A stretch of 64,000 bases of DNA from positions 1,426,001 through 1,490,000 of the forward strand of contig OZ241337.1 in the NCBI GenBank assembly GCA_965200435.1, read 5' to 3'. The translations under genes and the position numbers were made by a program. This DNA comes from Bin75 sp965200435. Lineage in GTDB: Bacteria > Nitrospirota > Nitrospiria > Nitrospirales > UBA8639. The notes beneath the pieces are model-generated. The model worked only from the letters and a program-made list of their open reading frames with translations, did not search any database and had not been told where the DNA came from. Below, in pieces: positions 29,356 through 38,699 of the stretch; positions within the stretch are counted from its first letter, which is position 1, and the number at the start of each line of letters is the position of its first letter.

Positions 29356-29921
29356 TCAGCCGTCTTCCAGGGGGGGTAAGACCACCAACTCCGAATCCCG
29401 AGACATTCTGAGAAAATCCCGATCTGCGGTCAACAAAGGGAACCCCTGTTCAATGCAGACTGCAGCAATCAGACAATCAACCGGACCAGCTTGGATCCCT
29501 TTTCCCCGCAACGCGGATCTTAGGGAACCTCTGATTTCGTGCACTATCGGGCGCATGGCTGCGTTGTGTCCTCGCTCAACCCTCACCTATCTCTCTGATA
29601 CGCTTCGGGTTTCGCTCCGGGACGCCTTGCCCTGCATCCCGCTATCACACGAAATCAGAGGTTCCTTAGATGGGCTGCTTCGAGATAGGTCGCGCGGTTG
29701 GGGATGAGGAGGGGGAAAGGCTCCAAGCTTCTCGTGAGGCGCTGGAACTGATTCCGTGAACGAAGACCATCCAGCAGTTCTTGGAGAATACTGCCGATCA
29801 GAAAGAGACCGTCTTCAGCCGCCAAGTGGCGACGAAAGGCCAGGACGAATGGATTGTCGACTTCCACTTGCGGTCGCCGCAGGATCAGGGACCACACGGA
29901 CGTGTCAACGACGAGATTCAC
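29356..29921 (-). pseudogene. vapC: VapC-type PIN-domain toxin split by a MITE
   Basis: The N-terminal piece (29921 down to 29666) begins MNLVVDTSVWSLILRR, the first PIN Asp, and runs to LIPNRATYLEAAHL. MITE copy E interrupts it. The C-terminal piece continues as RSALRGKGIQAGPVDCLIAAVCIEQGFPLLTADRDF, with the second acidic cluster. Removing the MITE and one TTAG rejoins both. VapC toxins are ribonucleases; this one should be inactive. It starts 17 bp inside the upstream antitoxin gene, the usual vapBC coupling. Confidence 0.85.
29524..29665. repeat. MITE copy E (142 bp), inserted in vapC
   Basis: Perfect 18-bp terminal repeats GGAACCTCTGATTTCGTG with an exact TTAG duplication (29520-29523, 29666-29669). 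Best preserved copy of the family in the window, useful as the type copy. Confidence 0.92.
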
Positions 29922-30117
29922 GACCCCGCCGGTCAGCTTTGTAATCCCAATCCTCGCGAAATGCGAACGTCCCGCACACGCGCAGGATTTTGCGCTGCTG
30001 CCGTCGCTGGATGAATTCTTCCAACGCTTTGGTCACGGTTTCCTTTTTCGTGCGGAGCCCTCCTGTTTGAACGGCTTTCTGTAACAACCAGTCATCGATG
30101 GCTAAATTGGTCGCCAT
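29905..30117 (-). CDS. vapB: VapB-type antitoxin
   Basis: 70 residues. ATG 30117 is chosen because GGAGG lies 6 nt upstream and homology begins at MATNLAIDD. LLQKAVQTGGLRTKKETVTKALEEFIQRRQQ is the ribbon-helix-type DNA-binding and dimer part; FAFREDWDYKADR is the C-terminal toxin-binding tail. It neutralises VapC and represses the operon in known systems. It remains intact although its toxin partner is split. Confidence 0.8.
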   Translation of the reverse strand: MATNLAIDDWLLQKAVQTGGLRTKKETVTKALEEFIQRRQQRKILRVCGTFAFREDWDYKADRRGRESRR

Positions 30118-30338
30118 GAGGAACCTCCATGTGTGACGTTTACACACACGATAGGCAATCCGAACCTTCCTGTCAAACCCGGATACTCATGCAAGATATA
30201 TGAAACAATCCGTTCGAAATCAATCCGGATGGCACCGTTGTCATCCTTCGGCAAGCTCAGGACAAGCTCCTGGCGAAGCGCCCGATCTGCGTCTTGAAGA
30301 GTGGACTCGCGTCTCGTTGTGTGCGAACGGCCGGCTCT

Positions 30339-31727
30339 TCAAGGGGGTGGCGGGGGGGCGGGGGTGGAGTCCTCGAAGCGGCGTTGGTAGATGAATTTTC
30401 GACCGACCAGGATGAGCCCGAACGCGATCCCCAGGGAAACGGGGACGAACAGGCCTGCCCATAGGTCGGGATCGTCAATCCAGCCCAGGGTGTGCAGGGC
30501 CTTGAACACGTAACTGCCGAGGCCGCTCAGGTAGTACGAAATGACGATCACCGAGAGGCCTTCGACCGTATGCTGCAGAATGGCCTGGCGGCGAGTCGTC
30601 TTATCCATGCTGCGCAGGAGTTTCAACATCTGATTTTCCATGGCCAGGTTCTGGTCTTGCAGTTGGAGTTCGACCTTGGTGCGGATCACCGCAATGGACC
30701 CCTGAAAATCGTTCGCCAGCGCATTGATTCGCCTGATGAATTGCTGGTAGCCGTCGGCGACCCCGACGGTTTTCCCGTCCACGTATTCGGAGATTCGCCG
30801 GCAACCTTCCAGTGGTCGTTCGTGCAGCAGCGCCAGGTTGGCCCGGATAATGCGATCGTACGGCACGGACGCGGACAGCTTGTACCGCATGGATTCGGCC
30901 ATGCGACTGACGTGCATGAAATCCTGGGTCATCTCGGTGAGCCAGTGCTGGAGTTTGTGCGGCGTGGCGGTGTCGATCTCCCTGGTGATGACGCCACGTT
31001 GAGACAGGTGACGTTGTTCATGTTGATGGACCTGGTCCACGGCCTGGGCGAAGCCATGGAATGGAAACAGGATCAGGTGCGTATAGTTTTCAATGGCCAC
31101 GAGGGTATCGATGGTGCGCGCCACGTGCGTGAGCAAGACGTCGAACGACGGGGAGAAGATGAGGTAGCGTTCGCGTTTATCGTCATCCGGGGTAAACGTG
31201 GTCATCGCGGAAATGTCCTGCTCGAAGATCCGGCTTCCATAGATCTGGGGGCCGGGCATCATATTCTTGACGTCTTCGATGCCCAGGGTCACGTGCGGCA
31301 GCAACAGAATATCCAACGCATTGACCTGAATGCCCAGCGGGGACAGCGGCATGACGTAGTCGGGAAACCTGAGTGGCCCGAATTCGAGCGGTTTCCATTT
31401 GTCATCGGGGATGTGCCAAATCTGGTAACTGTAATATTCGGTGTGTGCTTCCCACGTCACGAGCAAGCGGTCCCCGTTGGAAGCGACTTTGGCGCCATGG
31501 CCGAACTTTTCATGGATGACGGTGTGTTTTTCGGGCACGTCCAGGGACTGGAGGAGATGTTGAAACTCTTGCCGGCTTTGGGGGCGGTCCACCGGCGGGT
31601 TCGCCATGTGATGGGCGACGTGGTGAATGTGCGCCGGCACGTCAAACCATTCTTCCAGATATTTTTTGGAAGGCTCATGGAGGTGCCGGAGAAACCCTTG
31701 ATTGGAAGCCGGAAGGTTTTGATTCAT
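30339..31727 (-). CDS. DUF3422-like membrane protein
   Basis: 462 residues. Long soluble N-terminal part (HIHHVAHHMANPPVD, KFGHGAKVASNGDRLLVTWEAHTEYYSYQIW) and a helical middle (DQNLAMENQMLKLLRSMDKTTRRQAILQHTVEGL), then two membrane helices near residues 393-412 and 427-446 and a Pro-rich end. The layout matches the DUF3422 family of conserved membrane-anchored proteins of unknown function; I recognise the family by style, not by a search. The SD is not obvious. It is the last gene on the minus strand before purC. Confidence 0.6.
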   Translation of the reverse strand: MNQNLPASNQGFLRHLHEPSKKYLEEWFDVPAHIHHVAHHMANPPVDRPQSRQEFQHLLQSLDVPEKHTVIHEKFGHGAKVASNGDRLLVTWEAHTEYYSYQIWHIPDDKWKPLEFGPLRFPDYVMPLSPLGIQVNALDILLLPHVTLGIEDVKNMMPGPQIYGSRIFEQDISAMTTFTPDDDKRERYLIFSPSFDVLLTHVARTIDTLVAIENYTHLILFPFHGFAQAVDQVHQHEQRHLSQRGVITREIDTATPHKLQHWLTEMTQDFMHVSRMAESMRYKLSASVPYDRIIRANLALLHERPLEGCRRISEYVDGKTVGVADGYQQFIRRINALANDFQGSIAVIRTKVELQLQDQNLAMENQMLKLLRSMDKTTRRQAILQHTVEGLSVIVISYYLSGLGSYVFKALHTLGWIDDPDLWAGLFVPVSLGIAFGLILVGRKFIYQRRFEDSTPAPPPPP

Positions 31728-31921
31728 GGTGTTCGTTGAGGGTGACCGTCGTGGATCGTGTCTCCTGCTATGTTCTACCTAATCCTGTGCACGAGGATCA
31801 AGGGAGCCATGCCTGTGCACGAGAGCCATGGGCAGAGGAAGACCGTTGACGCCGGGACTCGGTCTGACTACAGTGCAGTCTTTCCATCTTTTTTACGGTC
31901 CTTGCAGAAAGAAGGCGCATC

Positions 31922-32830
31922 ATGAGTGACGTGTGGACATCTCCGGCGGTGTTTGAAACGCACCTTGATCTTGGCCCCAAACGCCAGGGCAAGGTGCGGG
32001 ATATGTACGACCTGGGCGACAGCTTGCTGTTGATCGCGAGCGACAGGATTTCAGCCTTTGACGTGGTTCTGCCGGAAGGGATTCCCGGGAAAGGCTACGT
32101 ACTCACGCAACTGTCGAAGTTCTGGTTCGAGCGCCTGTGGCAGGACGGCGGTCTGGTACCGCATCACCTGCGAACCATGAACCCCGAGGAATTCCCCGAG
32201 CCGTGCCGATCCCACGTGGATCTTCTGGCGGGTCGCAGCATGATCGTGGAAAAAGCCGAGCCGTTGCCCGTGGAATGTATCGTGCGCGGCTACCTGTCCG
32301 GCTCGGCGTGGAAAGAATACCGGACACAGGGGACTGTTTGCTCACAGCCGCTCCCCGTGGGGTTGCGGGAATCCGAGAAATTCCCGGAACCGTTGTTCAC
32401 CCCCTCCACCAAGGCCACCGAAGGCCATGACGAAAATATTTCCTATGACGCCATGAAAGACCTGATCGGCGAGGCGTTGGCGGAACAGGTCAAGACGGTC
32501 AGCATCACTCTGTATCAGCGTGCGGCGGCGTTGGCTGAGGAGCGCGATATTCTCATCGCGGATACGAAATTTGAATTCGGGTTGCACCCGGAAACCGGGC
32601 AACTCCTGGTCATCGATGAATTGCTCACGCCGGACTCGTCACGATTTTGGCCCAAGCAGCACTATGAGCCTGGGAAGTCGCAACCTAGTTTCGACAAGCA
32701 GTTCGTTCGGGATTATCTGGATTCCGTGGGCTGGGATCGAACCCCGCCTCCGCCTCATTTACCCGATGAGGTGGTCATGCAGACGAGTGCGAAGTATCGT
32801 CAAGCCTTGGAGCGGTTTCTGAACTTCTGA
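31922..32830 (+). CDS. purC: Phosphoribosylaminoimidazole-succinocarboxamide synthase (SAICAR synthetase)
   Basis: 302 residues. Motifs: KRQGKVRDMYDLGDSLLLIASDRISAFDVVLPEGIPGKGYVLTQL at the N-terminus, PVECIVRGYLSGSAWKEY, and DTKFEFGLHPETGQLLVIDELLTPDSSRFW. It joins aspartate to CAIR in purine synthesis, using ATP. It is of the longer (about 300-residue) single-domain type. GAAAGAAGG lies upstream of the ATG. No other purine genes are beside it. Confidence 0.95.
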   Translation: MSDVWTSPAVFETHLDLGPKRQGKVRDMYDLGDSLLLIASDRISAFDVVLPEGIPGKGYVLTQLSKFWFERLWQDGGLVPHHLRTMNPEEFPEPCRSHVDLLAGRSMIVEKAEPLPVECIVRGYLSGSAWKEYRTQGTVCSQPLPVGLRESEKFPEPLFTPSTKATEGHDENISYDAMKDLIGEALAEQVKTVSITLYQRAAALAEERDILIADTKFEFGLHPETGQLLVIDELLTPDSSRFWPKQHYEPGKSQPSFDKQFVRDYLDSVGWDRTPPPPHLPDEVVMQTSAKYRQALERFLNF

Positions 32831-32889
32831 GACTGGCATCGGGTGACGCGACCTCAACCTGACCTGTACGGTTTCCGAACCGCCTGTTG

Positions 32890-33894
32890 TCACCCTGAAC
32901 GAAGTGAAGGGGCTTGTCGAATAAACTCGACGATTCGATTTTCCGCCCACCGCGCATCTTCGCTTCTCCGTGCTTGTTGGAGAAAACCACAATGCCCGCC
33001 CTTCGCGGGGGTGATGAGTTGAATGCAGGGATTGCGACGGATGTGTGGTACATCGAATGAGGCAAACGGAACAAAAGGGTCGTCCCGGGCAGTAATAAGC
33101 AGGGTGGGGACGCGAATGGATTCGAGCACGTGACGGGCTCCCGCTCGTTCATAATAGTCGGCCGCATTGCGGTATCCTCCATCAGCCGCCGTGTAGGCGT
33201 CGTCGAATTGGGATAAGGTCCGTACGGTTTTCAAAAGAGACAGATCCCATTTCCCCGGAAAGAACGTCGCTTTGCGTTGAAGTCGCGCCTTCAGCTTGCG
33301 GAGAAAGTATTGATGGTAAATCCAATTGCGCGGTTGCTCCAGGGCCGCCACGCAAGCCGCGGGATGAACGTTGGGACACACGGCGGCTACGCCGCGCAGA
33401 CCGGAACAGGTCTCTCCCGCCTCCCCAGCCATTTTTAATACGAGGTTTCCACCCATCGAATACCCTGCGACCCAGAGGGCTTGGATGCCGTCCTTGTTGA
33501 CGAGTTCGTCTACCACGGTCCGAACGTCCCGGCTCAATCCCGCGTTGTACAGCGTGGAGGTGAGGTGTTCGGTCCCGCCACAATTTCGTTGATTCAAGCG
33601 GATGACGTGCAAGCCGGCGTGCCAGGCCTTGTGGGCGAGGCCTCGCATGTAATGCGAGTCATGGCATCCTTCCAACCCGTGAACCAGGACGAGTCCCGGC
33701 GCCTGATAGTTCGGTTGCCAACTGCACACGCTTTTGATCCGTGTTTGAGGATCGACGTGGAACAGGCGTTCCTCCGCCGGGACGTTCGCAAGGAGATGGG
33801 GCCGGGGGCGAGCCCGGGCCACCAGGGTTTGGGCGTGCGGATTCGTCAGCCAGGGATGAGGCGTAAACGGCAAAAGATGGTTGGTCGGTGGCAT
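32890..33894 (-). CDS. YheT-type alpha/beta hydrolase
   Basis: 334 residues. The N-terminus HPWLTNPHAQTL is the family signature. LVHGLEGCHDSHYMRGLA forms the oxyanion region, GYSMGGNL carries the nucleophile Ser near residue 146, and ITARDDPFVP and KGGHCGF hold the Asp and His of the triad. The substrate is unknown; relatives are esterases. Convergent with purC, 60 bp apart. Confidence 0.85.
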   Translation of the reverse strand: MPPTNHLLPFTPHPWLTNPHAQTLVARARPRPHLLANVPAEERLFHVDPQTRIKSVCSWQPNYQAPGLVLVHGLEGCHDSHYMRGLAHKAWHAGLHVIRLNQRNCGGTEHLTSTLYNAGLSRDVRTVVDELVNKDGIQALWVAGYSMGGNLVLKMAGEAGETCSGLRGVAAVCPNVHPAACVAALEQPRNWIYHQYFLRKLKARLQRKATFFPGKWDLSLLKTVRTLSQFDDAYTAADGGYRNAADYYERAGARHVLESIRVPTLLITARDDPFVPFASFDVPHIRRNPCIQLITPAKGGHCGFLQQARRSEDARWAENRIVEFIRQAPSLRSG

Positions 33895-34022
33895 CGAAGC
33901 TCTATCCTAGTGGTCAGCCTACCAAAAACACGTGTCCCAATGCGTCCCCTGTTGGTGGGAATCGCTCGCTTGTGCTAGAAATACGTGGCGATCGATTCGA
34001 CTGTGGCCAGTGAGGAGGACAC

Positions 34023-34544
34023 GTGCCTGCGAACAAAAAACCGAGTCAGTGGAATAAAGAGACGATCATCATCATCGGGCTTATGTGTGCGGTGTTTCTT
34101 TGGACGCTCAACCGCGTCGAGTTGGAGAACAAGCCCCAGGGAGAAACACGAGAACAGATTGAAAGCCCTGAGAACAAGGCCACGCAGGTGGTGGAGAAAG
34201 CCACGGTGCCCCTTGCCACGGGAAAAGAGCCCATCGACAAAATTTTTGTCCAGTCCGGGTGTGCCGCCTGTCACACGATTCCGGGCATTCGTGTCGCCAA
34301 GGGGCGGGAAGGTCCGAAGCTGGAATTGGGCACGACGGCCGTCCGGCGCTTGGCCGATCCCAATTATCGCGGGACGGCCAAAACCGATTGGGAATACGTG
34401 CAGGAATCCATTCTTTATCCGGGTGCCTATATCGTCGAGGGGTATCCCGACCGCGTCATGCCGCGATGGTACGGCCAAAAACTCACCGCCGGCGCCCTGG
34501 ATAAGATCATTGCCTACCTTCTGAAGATCGAAGAGGTGTCATAA
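34023..34544 (+). CDS. Membrane-anchored c-type cytochrome
   Basis: 173 residues. GTG start 34023 is backed by GAGGAG 5 nt upstream. One uncleaved N-terminal membrane helix (residues 13-29, ETIIIIGLMCAVFLWTL), a charged linker, then a mono-haem domain with CAACH at residues 80-84 and a likely Met ligand in DRVMPRWYG. It probably carries electrons on the periplasmic side. It ends only 9 bp from the convergent NACHT gene. Confidence 0.85.
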   Translation: MPANKKPSQWNKETIIIIGLMCAVFLWTLNRVELENKPQGETREQIESPENKATQVVEKATVPLATGKEPIDKIFVQSGCAACHTIPGIRVAKGREGPKLELGTTAVRRLADPNYRGTAKTDWEYVQESILYPGAYIVEGYPDRVMPRWYGQKLTAGALDKIIAYLLKIEEVS

Positions 34545-34553
34545 CCCGTTTCA

Positions 34554-37500
34554 TCAATTCCCCGTGGACGTCTCCCTCCGGGAGACGTCGATCACGCAGA
34601 TCGATATCTTCAACTTTTCATCATCCGAGAGGGTGTCCAGCAAACGCGCTTGCAGGTCATGCGCGCTTGTGGGGCGTTGCCCGGCTGGCGGCATCGGACA
34701 ACCCTCCGCACCAAACCAGAACACCAGATAGATCCCATAACCGTCCGTGTCCGGATCACGGGTGTATTTGGCAATCAACTGTGTCTTGATTGCGCTCCAC
34801 AGTTTCTGGTGGTGGCTCTTCTTGATCTCCACCGGCACGTTGAAGTTGTCATACGTCACGCGAATATCAGCGCGGTTGTCGTCCGCGTAGCGGCCTTCCG
34901 GTTGGGCATCGATGCTCAATGGCCCCAGCTTGAGTCGTAAATCCGACAGCAGCATATCCCTGCAAAGATCTTCATGCTTAGGCGTATCAGGCTTATTCGA
35001 GGAATCCATGTTCCAGTACTGACGCCAGTCCGACGTATTCCCATCACGGATTTGTTTGGTCATATCGGACAAAATATCCATCGTCAGGGCTGCCAAGTCA
35101 GCGGCGTTTGCGGGTTTTCGATTGTCAAGCACATCAAGGACCTGGCCAACCTCCTGATGCCGGAAACTCGCTTCGCGTCGTATGACGTTCTGCTGATAGG
35201 TCGCGCGGATGAGATGGGCGTGCCATGGGCGTAGCGCGTTATCGGGCCGTAGCGAGTCGATCGCTTCGGTCGCATCCCGTGACGGAAGAGAGGCAAGCCG
35301 GTTGATGAGTGTGGTGACAAGGGCTGAAGTAGTCCGTTGCGCCCAATCGGTTGAGAATTCTTTCGAAGGTGAGGAATCGAAATAGGGTCTGTAGGAACTC
35401 CCGGTCAGTCGAATCAGCAATTCCAAGTCTTGAACGTCAAGGTCTCCATGTAGCCATGCAGGAGACGCGATCAAAAATTCTAACAAGTGCCGGATTCGTT
35501 GCTCGTGGCCTGATATCGAGGTCTTGAACGTTTCGCGGTGCGAGGCGGGCGAGGCAAGAAATCCGGCTGCCAGCCAGTAAACGCGCTGGGCGATATTCAT
35601 GCTTCGCAGAGAAAGTTTGTGCTCGATCAGGTTCCTGAAAGCCTCTTTCTCACAATGAAGCCTCGCGGCTATGAGCAGAGCGTTCAGCAACTCAAGTTGC
35701 GGGGACGTACACCGAACGGGGAAAAGCTCCAATAAGGTCAGGGAGGCCAGACGGGCGACCTCCCGGTGTTCCTTCGATGAAGCGAGATTAAGGACTTCCG
35801 AAAACTGTTCCCTCCCGTTACGGAGTTGGGAACGAACGAACTTGATGAATACGTCGGATACCATTTCGGGCTGGCGGGCCAGCAACCATCCATACCAATG
35901 CGGCCTCTTGCCTCTATAATAGAGCGGTGTCCCACAATTGTAATGAAAAGCAATGGCCTGCCTCATCTGCTTTTCGTTGAGCGTCGGTTCTTTGTCGGGT
36001 CCGGAAAGTTCCTCCAGTCCGGCTAGGAAGGGAAGTTCCAGTAAATATCTCTGGCGTATGTGTCTCCGGTTGCCGGCACTGAGGCGTATGATCTCTGCCT
36101 CGTCCGGAACGTCGGTGCGATGGACCGAATCCCGAAGAGCGGTCAGGACTGTCTCAACCAGATCCGCGTCGTCTCCGAGCAGGTTGTGCAGCCGGTCCCT
36201 GGGGTTGTCGCCCTCAATGTAGATATCGATATGTTCACCGAAATACGCCGCAGCCAAAGGGTTAAGCAGTGCCGGCGGGCATTGATTGTCGCGCAGGGCT
36301 TCCAGATGTTCCTTGACGAGGTTCTGGAATTCCTGCTGCTCTTTGCTTTCCGTCTTTTCATGTTTTTTCTCGAGGGCATTTTCTCTACTCTTCGATTGTT
36401 CGCGCTCGGATAAGCGTCCTCTGAAAGCCTGCTCAAGCGATGGACGGTTTGCAAGACGTGCGTCCACGATTTCCCGGGTCAATCCTTCGTCGTGTTGGTG
36501 GTTATGCAGGGCATCAGCGACTTCGTGGATATACCAAGTGGCCGCGTGATCGTCGGTTGCGTGGATGGCCTGTTCGAGGCACCAGGCACCGAAGTCAAGT
36601 GGCAATGTTGCGTCAAATAACCTGCGGCGTTTCCTATCAACACAGAAATCGAACGGTTGCTCTCCGCGACAGCGCTCGACGCACATGGCGATTATTGCTT
36701 TCTGTATATCGGGATGATTGCTCAGCCAGTCGCGAATGTTGCCAGTCTCGGTGCCCAAATGTTCGTATGGCATGGGGTCAAAATCATCAAAATCCAATGC
36801 GGCGACGCCCAACCAACCGAAGAGCCGGTCGGGAGCAACGGCTTCGTGTGGCTCGTTCAGAAAACAAGCCAACAAACGAGACGGCAAATTGGATGCCATA
36901 TTCCATGGCTCAGGGTCGTCACGAATTTTTTTCTGCAATTCGTGACGTTGCTTGACAAGATTGTCCAGGAATTCTGCGCGTTGCGCGTTCGTCGAGTTCT
37001 CCACCACATGGCCGTTCCCAAAAAGCTTATACACGCCGAGCAGGTTGGTATTTTTAGGCGTCCGCAAATATTGAAGAATTTCCCAGGCGGGGAGTCTCGA
37101 AGGATAAAGTTCTCTCAGCAGCCGACCCAGCAATTCATCGTCCGGGTCCGGTACCGAGCCGTCATGGACCTCAGCCAGCAGCGCCATAAGCGTGTCGCCG
37201 GTCTGCTGGTCGTTTTTGCTATGGTGGATAATCGTATCGAGGGCGCGATATCTGATGCGCGGCCACCAGTTACCGTCCCTGACCACGTCCGGCGCAACCT
37301 CCCTAAGTGCCGGAATGCTTGGTCCATGCCGAAGTGCTTCGACCAGAATCACAACGAGTCCCTGGTGGGCGTCGTCCCGTGTCGGATTCGTTAGAGCTTT
37401 TCTGAAAATGGACTCCATATCGGGTGTCGCGAGATCACCAAAGTGGGAATCCATCATCTCCAACGACCCGAAGAACCAGGGATTTCTCTGTGATTCACCA

Positions 37501-38699
37501 TGAATCTCTTGGATCAATCTGTCCTTTTCGTCGACGGAGAATTTTCTGACGTCGCCGTAGAGAACGGTTCCAATCGGGTCACGTTCGATGATAGTCATCC
37601 GGCCCGTTTTGCTGTGATCCGCGAGCCATGCCGAGAGCCCCCGCATCTCCGACACGACACCGCCGTCATGGCCCGTCATCAAGGCGAGAATGCGCCCGAC
37701 CGGCAAGCCATTTTCGACCAGGTCGGCAAGGTATCGTCCGGCCAGAAACTCGGCCACGTGCCGGTGAATCGTGGCCATGTGGCCTTCAGAGGACGCGGTG
37801 AACAGCTTGGTGCCTAACACGTGGTGAAGAACTTTTTGGTCTCCACCTGATATCTGTTCCAACCCCGGGTATTCGTGGTCGCTTTCGGTGCCGGGTAAGG
37901 CGTATCCCACGCCGCCGGTCAGGAGTTGAACGGCGCAAAGCCGCCCAGCCGAGTCCAGCAGACCGAAGATGTCAACGTTATCCGGGTTTACCACTTGGTG
38001 TTCTTGGTTGTGCTCGAGAAGAAGGGTCCGGCAGGCCATCTCGAACGTCTGCATCCGGGTCTCGGGCCAACTACCGCCACCGTCTGAGATCGCGTTTGCC
38101 AGCATCGACAGGCTTTGTGGATTTGTGAGCAGGGTTTCCAATCCTTTCTGGCGGGCTTCGTGAACGAATTTTTCCGGGGCACCAGTTTTCGGATTGTCGC
38201 ACAAGATTTTGAGAATATCTTCATCGGTGAGCGGATCGAGGCGCAGGACCCTCACCTGTCTGTTGCGCGATACGGTTTTCAAATGATCTCTGTCATTGGC
38301 ACCGAACCAGTCGGCTTCACGGCAGGATAGCCGGAATCGCGGACGATCCAGTTGTTCGAGCTTCCCGCGTATTTCGTCCAATGGTGTGCGTCCGTCCAAC
38401 GATCCCGCACGCATTTCGTCGAGGCCGTCGATAAACAGCATCGTGTTGTGCCATTCTAGGTGCTTGTCGACACCTAGCGTGATGAAGTCACGAGCCGTGA
38501 CACAATGCGTCTTTGAACAACGAGCCTCTTGTCTGAACACGGTGGTTTTGCCGGCACCCGGTGGGCCGAGCAATACGTAAGCATCAGTATCACGAAACTC
38601 TTCGAAACCCAGACGGGTGGGTTCACTCCCGTCTGGGTTTTTCCTGACTTGGCCGTCTTCCTCGATTTCCGTGCAGGTGCGTGGCACAAAATCAGTCAT
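34554..38699 (-). CDS. Large NACHT-type NTPase with C-terminal PD-(D/E)xK nuclease-like domain
   Basis: 1,381 residues. Walker A GPPGAGKT is at residues 45-52, a NACHT-style Walker B MLFIDGLDEM at 87-96 and a sensor RFRLSCREADW near 117-127. Only 40 residues precede the NTPase, so there is no N-terminal effector. About 1,000 mostly helical residues follow, the usual place for a sensor. Near residues 1268-1310 ADIRVTYDNFNVPVEIKKS and a downstream KTQLIAKY match the D-ExK-Q pattern of restriction-like nucleases. Start ATG overlaps the stop of the ATPase gene (ATGA), so the two are translationally coupled. STAND/NACHT proteins of this design commonly defend against phage; here that is inference. 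The role of the helical middle is unknown. Confidence 0.75.
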   Translation of the reverse strand: MTDFVPRTCTEIEEDGQVRKNPDGSEPTRLGFEEFRDTDAYVLLGPPGAGKTTVFRQEARCSKTHCVTARDFITLGVDKHLEWHNTMLFIDGLDEMRAGSLDGRTPLDEIRGKLEQLDRPRFRLSCREADWFGANDRDHLKTVSRNRQVRVLRLDPLTDEDILKILCDNPKTGAPEKFVHEARQKGLETLLTNPQSLSMLANAISDGGGSWPETRMQTFEMACRTLLLEHNQEHQVVNPDNVDIFGLLDSAGRLCAVQLLTGGVGYALPGTESDHEYPGLEQISGGDQKVLHHVLGTKLFTASSEGHMATIHRHVAEFLAGRYLADLVENGLPVGRILALMTGHDGGVVSEMRGLSAWLADHSKTGRMTIIERDPIGTVLYGDVRKFSVDEKDRLIQEIHGESQRNPWFFGSLEMMDSHFGDLATPDMESIFRKALTNPTRDDAHQGLVVILVEALRHGPSIPALREVAPDVVRDGNWWPRIRYRALDTIIHHSKNDQQTGDTLMALLAEVHDGSVPDPDDELLGRLLRELYPSRLPAWEILQYLRTPKNTNLLGVYKLFGNGHVVENSTNAQRAEFLDNLVKQRHELQKKIRDDPEPWNMASNLPSRLLACFLNEPHEAVAPDRLFGWLGVAALDFDDFDPMPYEHLGTETGNIRDWLSNHPDIQKAIIAMCVERCRGEQPFDFCVDRKRRRLFDATLPLDFGAWCLEQAIHATDDHAATWYIHEVADALHNHQHDEGLTREIVDARLANRPSLEQAFRGRLSEREQSKSRENALEKKHEKTESKEQQEFQNLVKEHLEALRDNQCPPALLNPLAAAYFGEHIDIYIEGDNPRDRLHNLLGDDADLVETVLTALRDSVHRTDVPDEAEIIRLSAGNRRHIRQRYLLELPFLAGLEELSGPDKEPTLNEKQMRQAIAFHYNCGTPLYYRGKRPHWYGWLLARQPEMVSDVFIKFVRSQLRNGREQFSEVLNLASSKEHREVARLASLTLLELFPVRCTSPQLELLNALLIAARLHCEKEAFRNLIEHKLSLRSMNIAQRVYWLAAGFLASPASHRETFKTSISGHEQRIRHLLEFLIASPAWLHGDLDVQDLELLIRLTGSSYRPYFDSSPSKEFSTDWAQRTTSALVTTLINRLASLPSRDATEAIDSLRPDNALRPWHAHLIRATYQQNVIRREASFRHQEVGQVLDVLDNRKPANAADLAALTMDILSDMTKQIRDGNTSDWRQYWNMDSSNKPDTPKHEDLCRDMLLSDLRLKLGPLSIDAQPEGRYADDNRADIRVTYDNFNVPVEIKKSHHQKLWSAIKTQLIAKYTRDPDTDGYGIYLVFWFGAEGCPMPPAGQRPTSAHDLQARLLDTLSDDEKLKISICVIDVSRRETSTGN
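34567..34589. terminator. Perfect 10-bp hairpin at the convergent gene junction
   Basis: GACGTCTCCC, loop TCC, GGGAGACGTC. It lies inside the last codons of the NACHT gene, 22 bp past the cytochrome stop. It lacks a T run, so intrinsic termination is not certain; a two-way stop or mRNA 3'-end stabiliser is plausible. Confidence 0.4.

Noticed and set aside
34554..38699. Diverged type of Avs (AVAST) protein
   Set aside because: No N-terminal nuclease or protease precedes the NTPase and no TPR array is evident by eye. The effector-like domain is C-terminal, so I kept the broader NACHT label.
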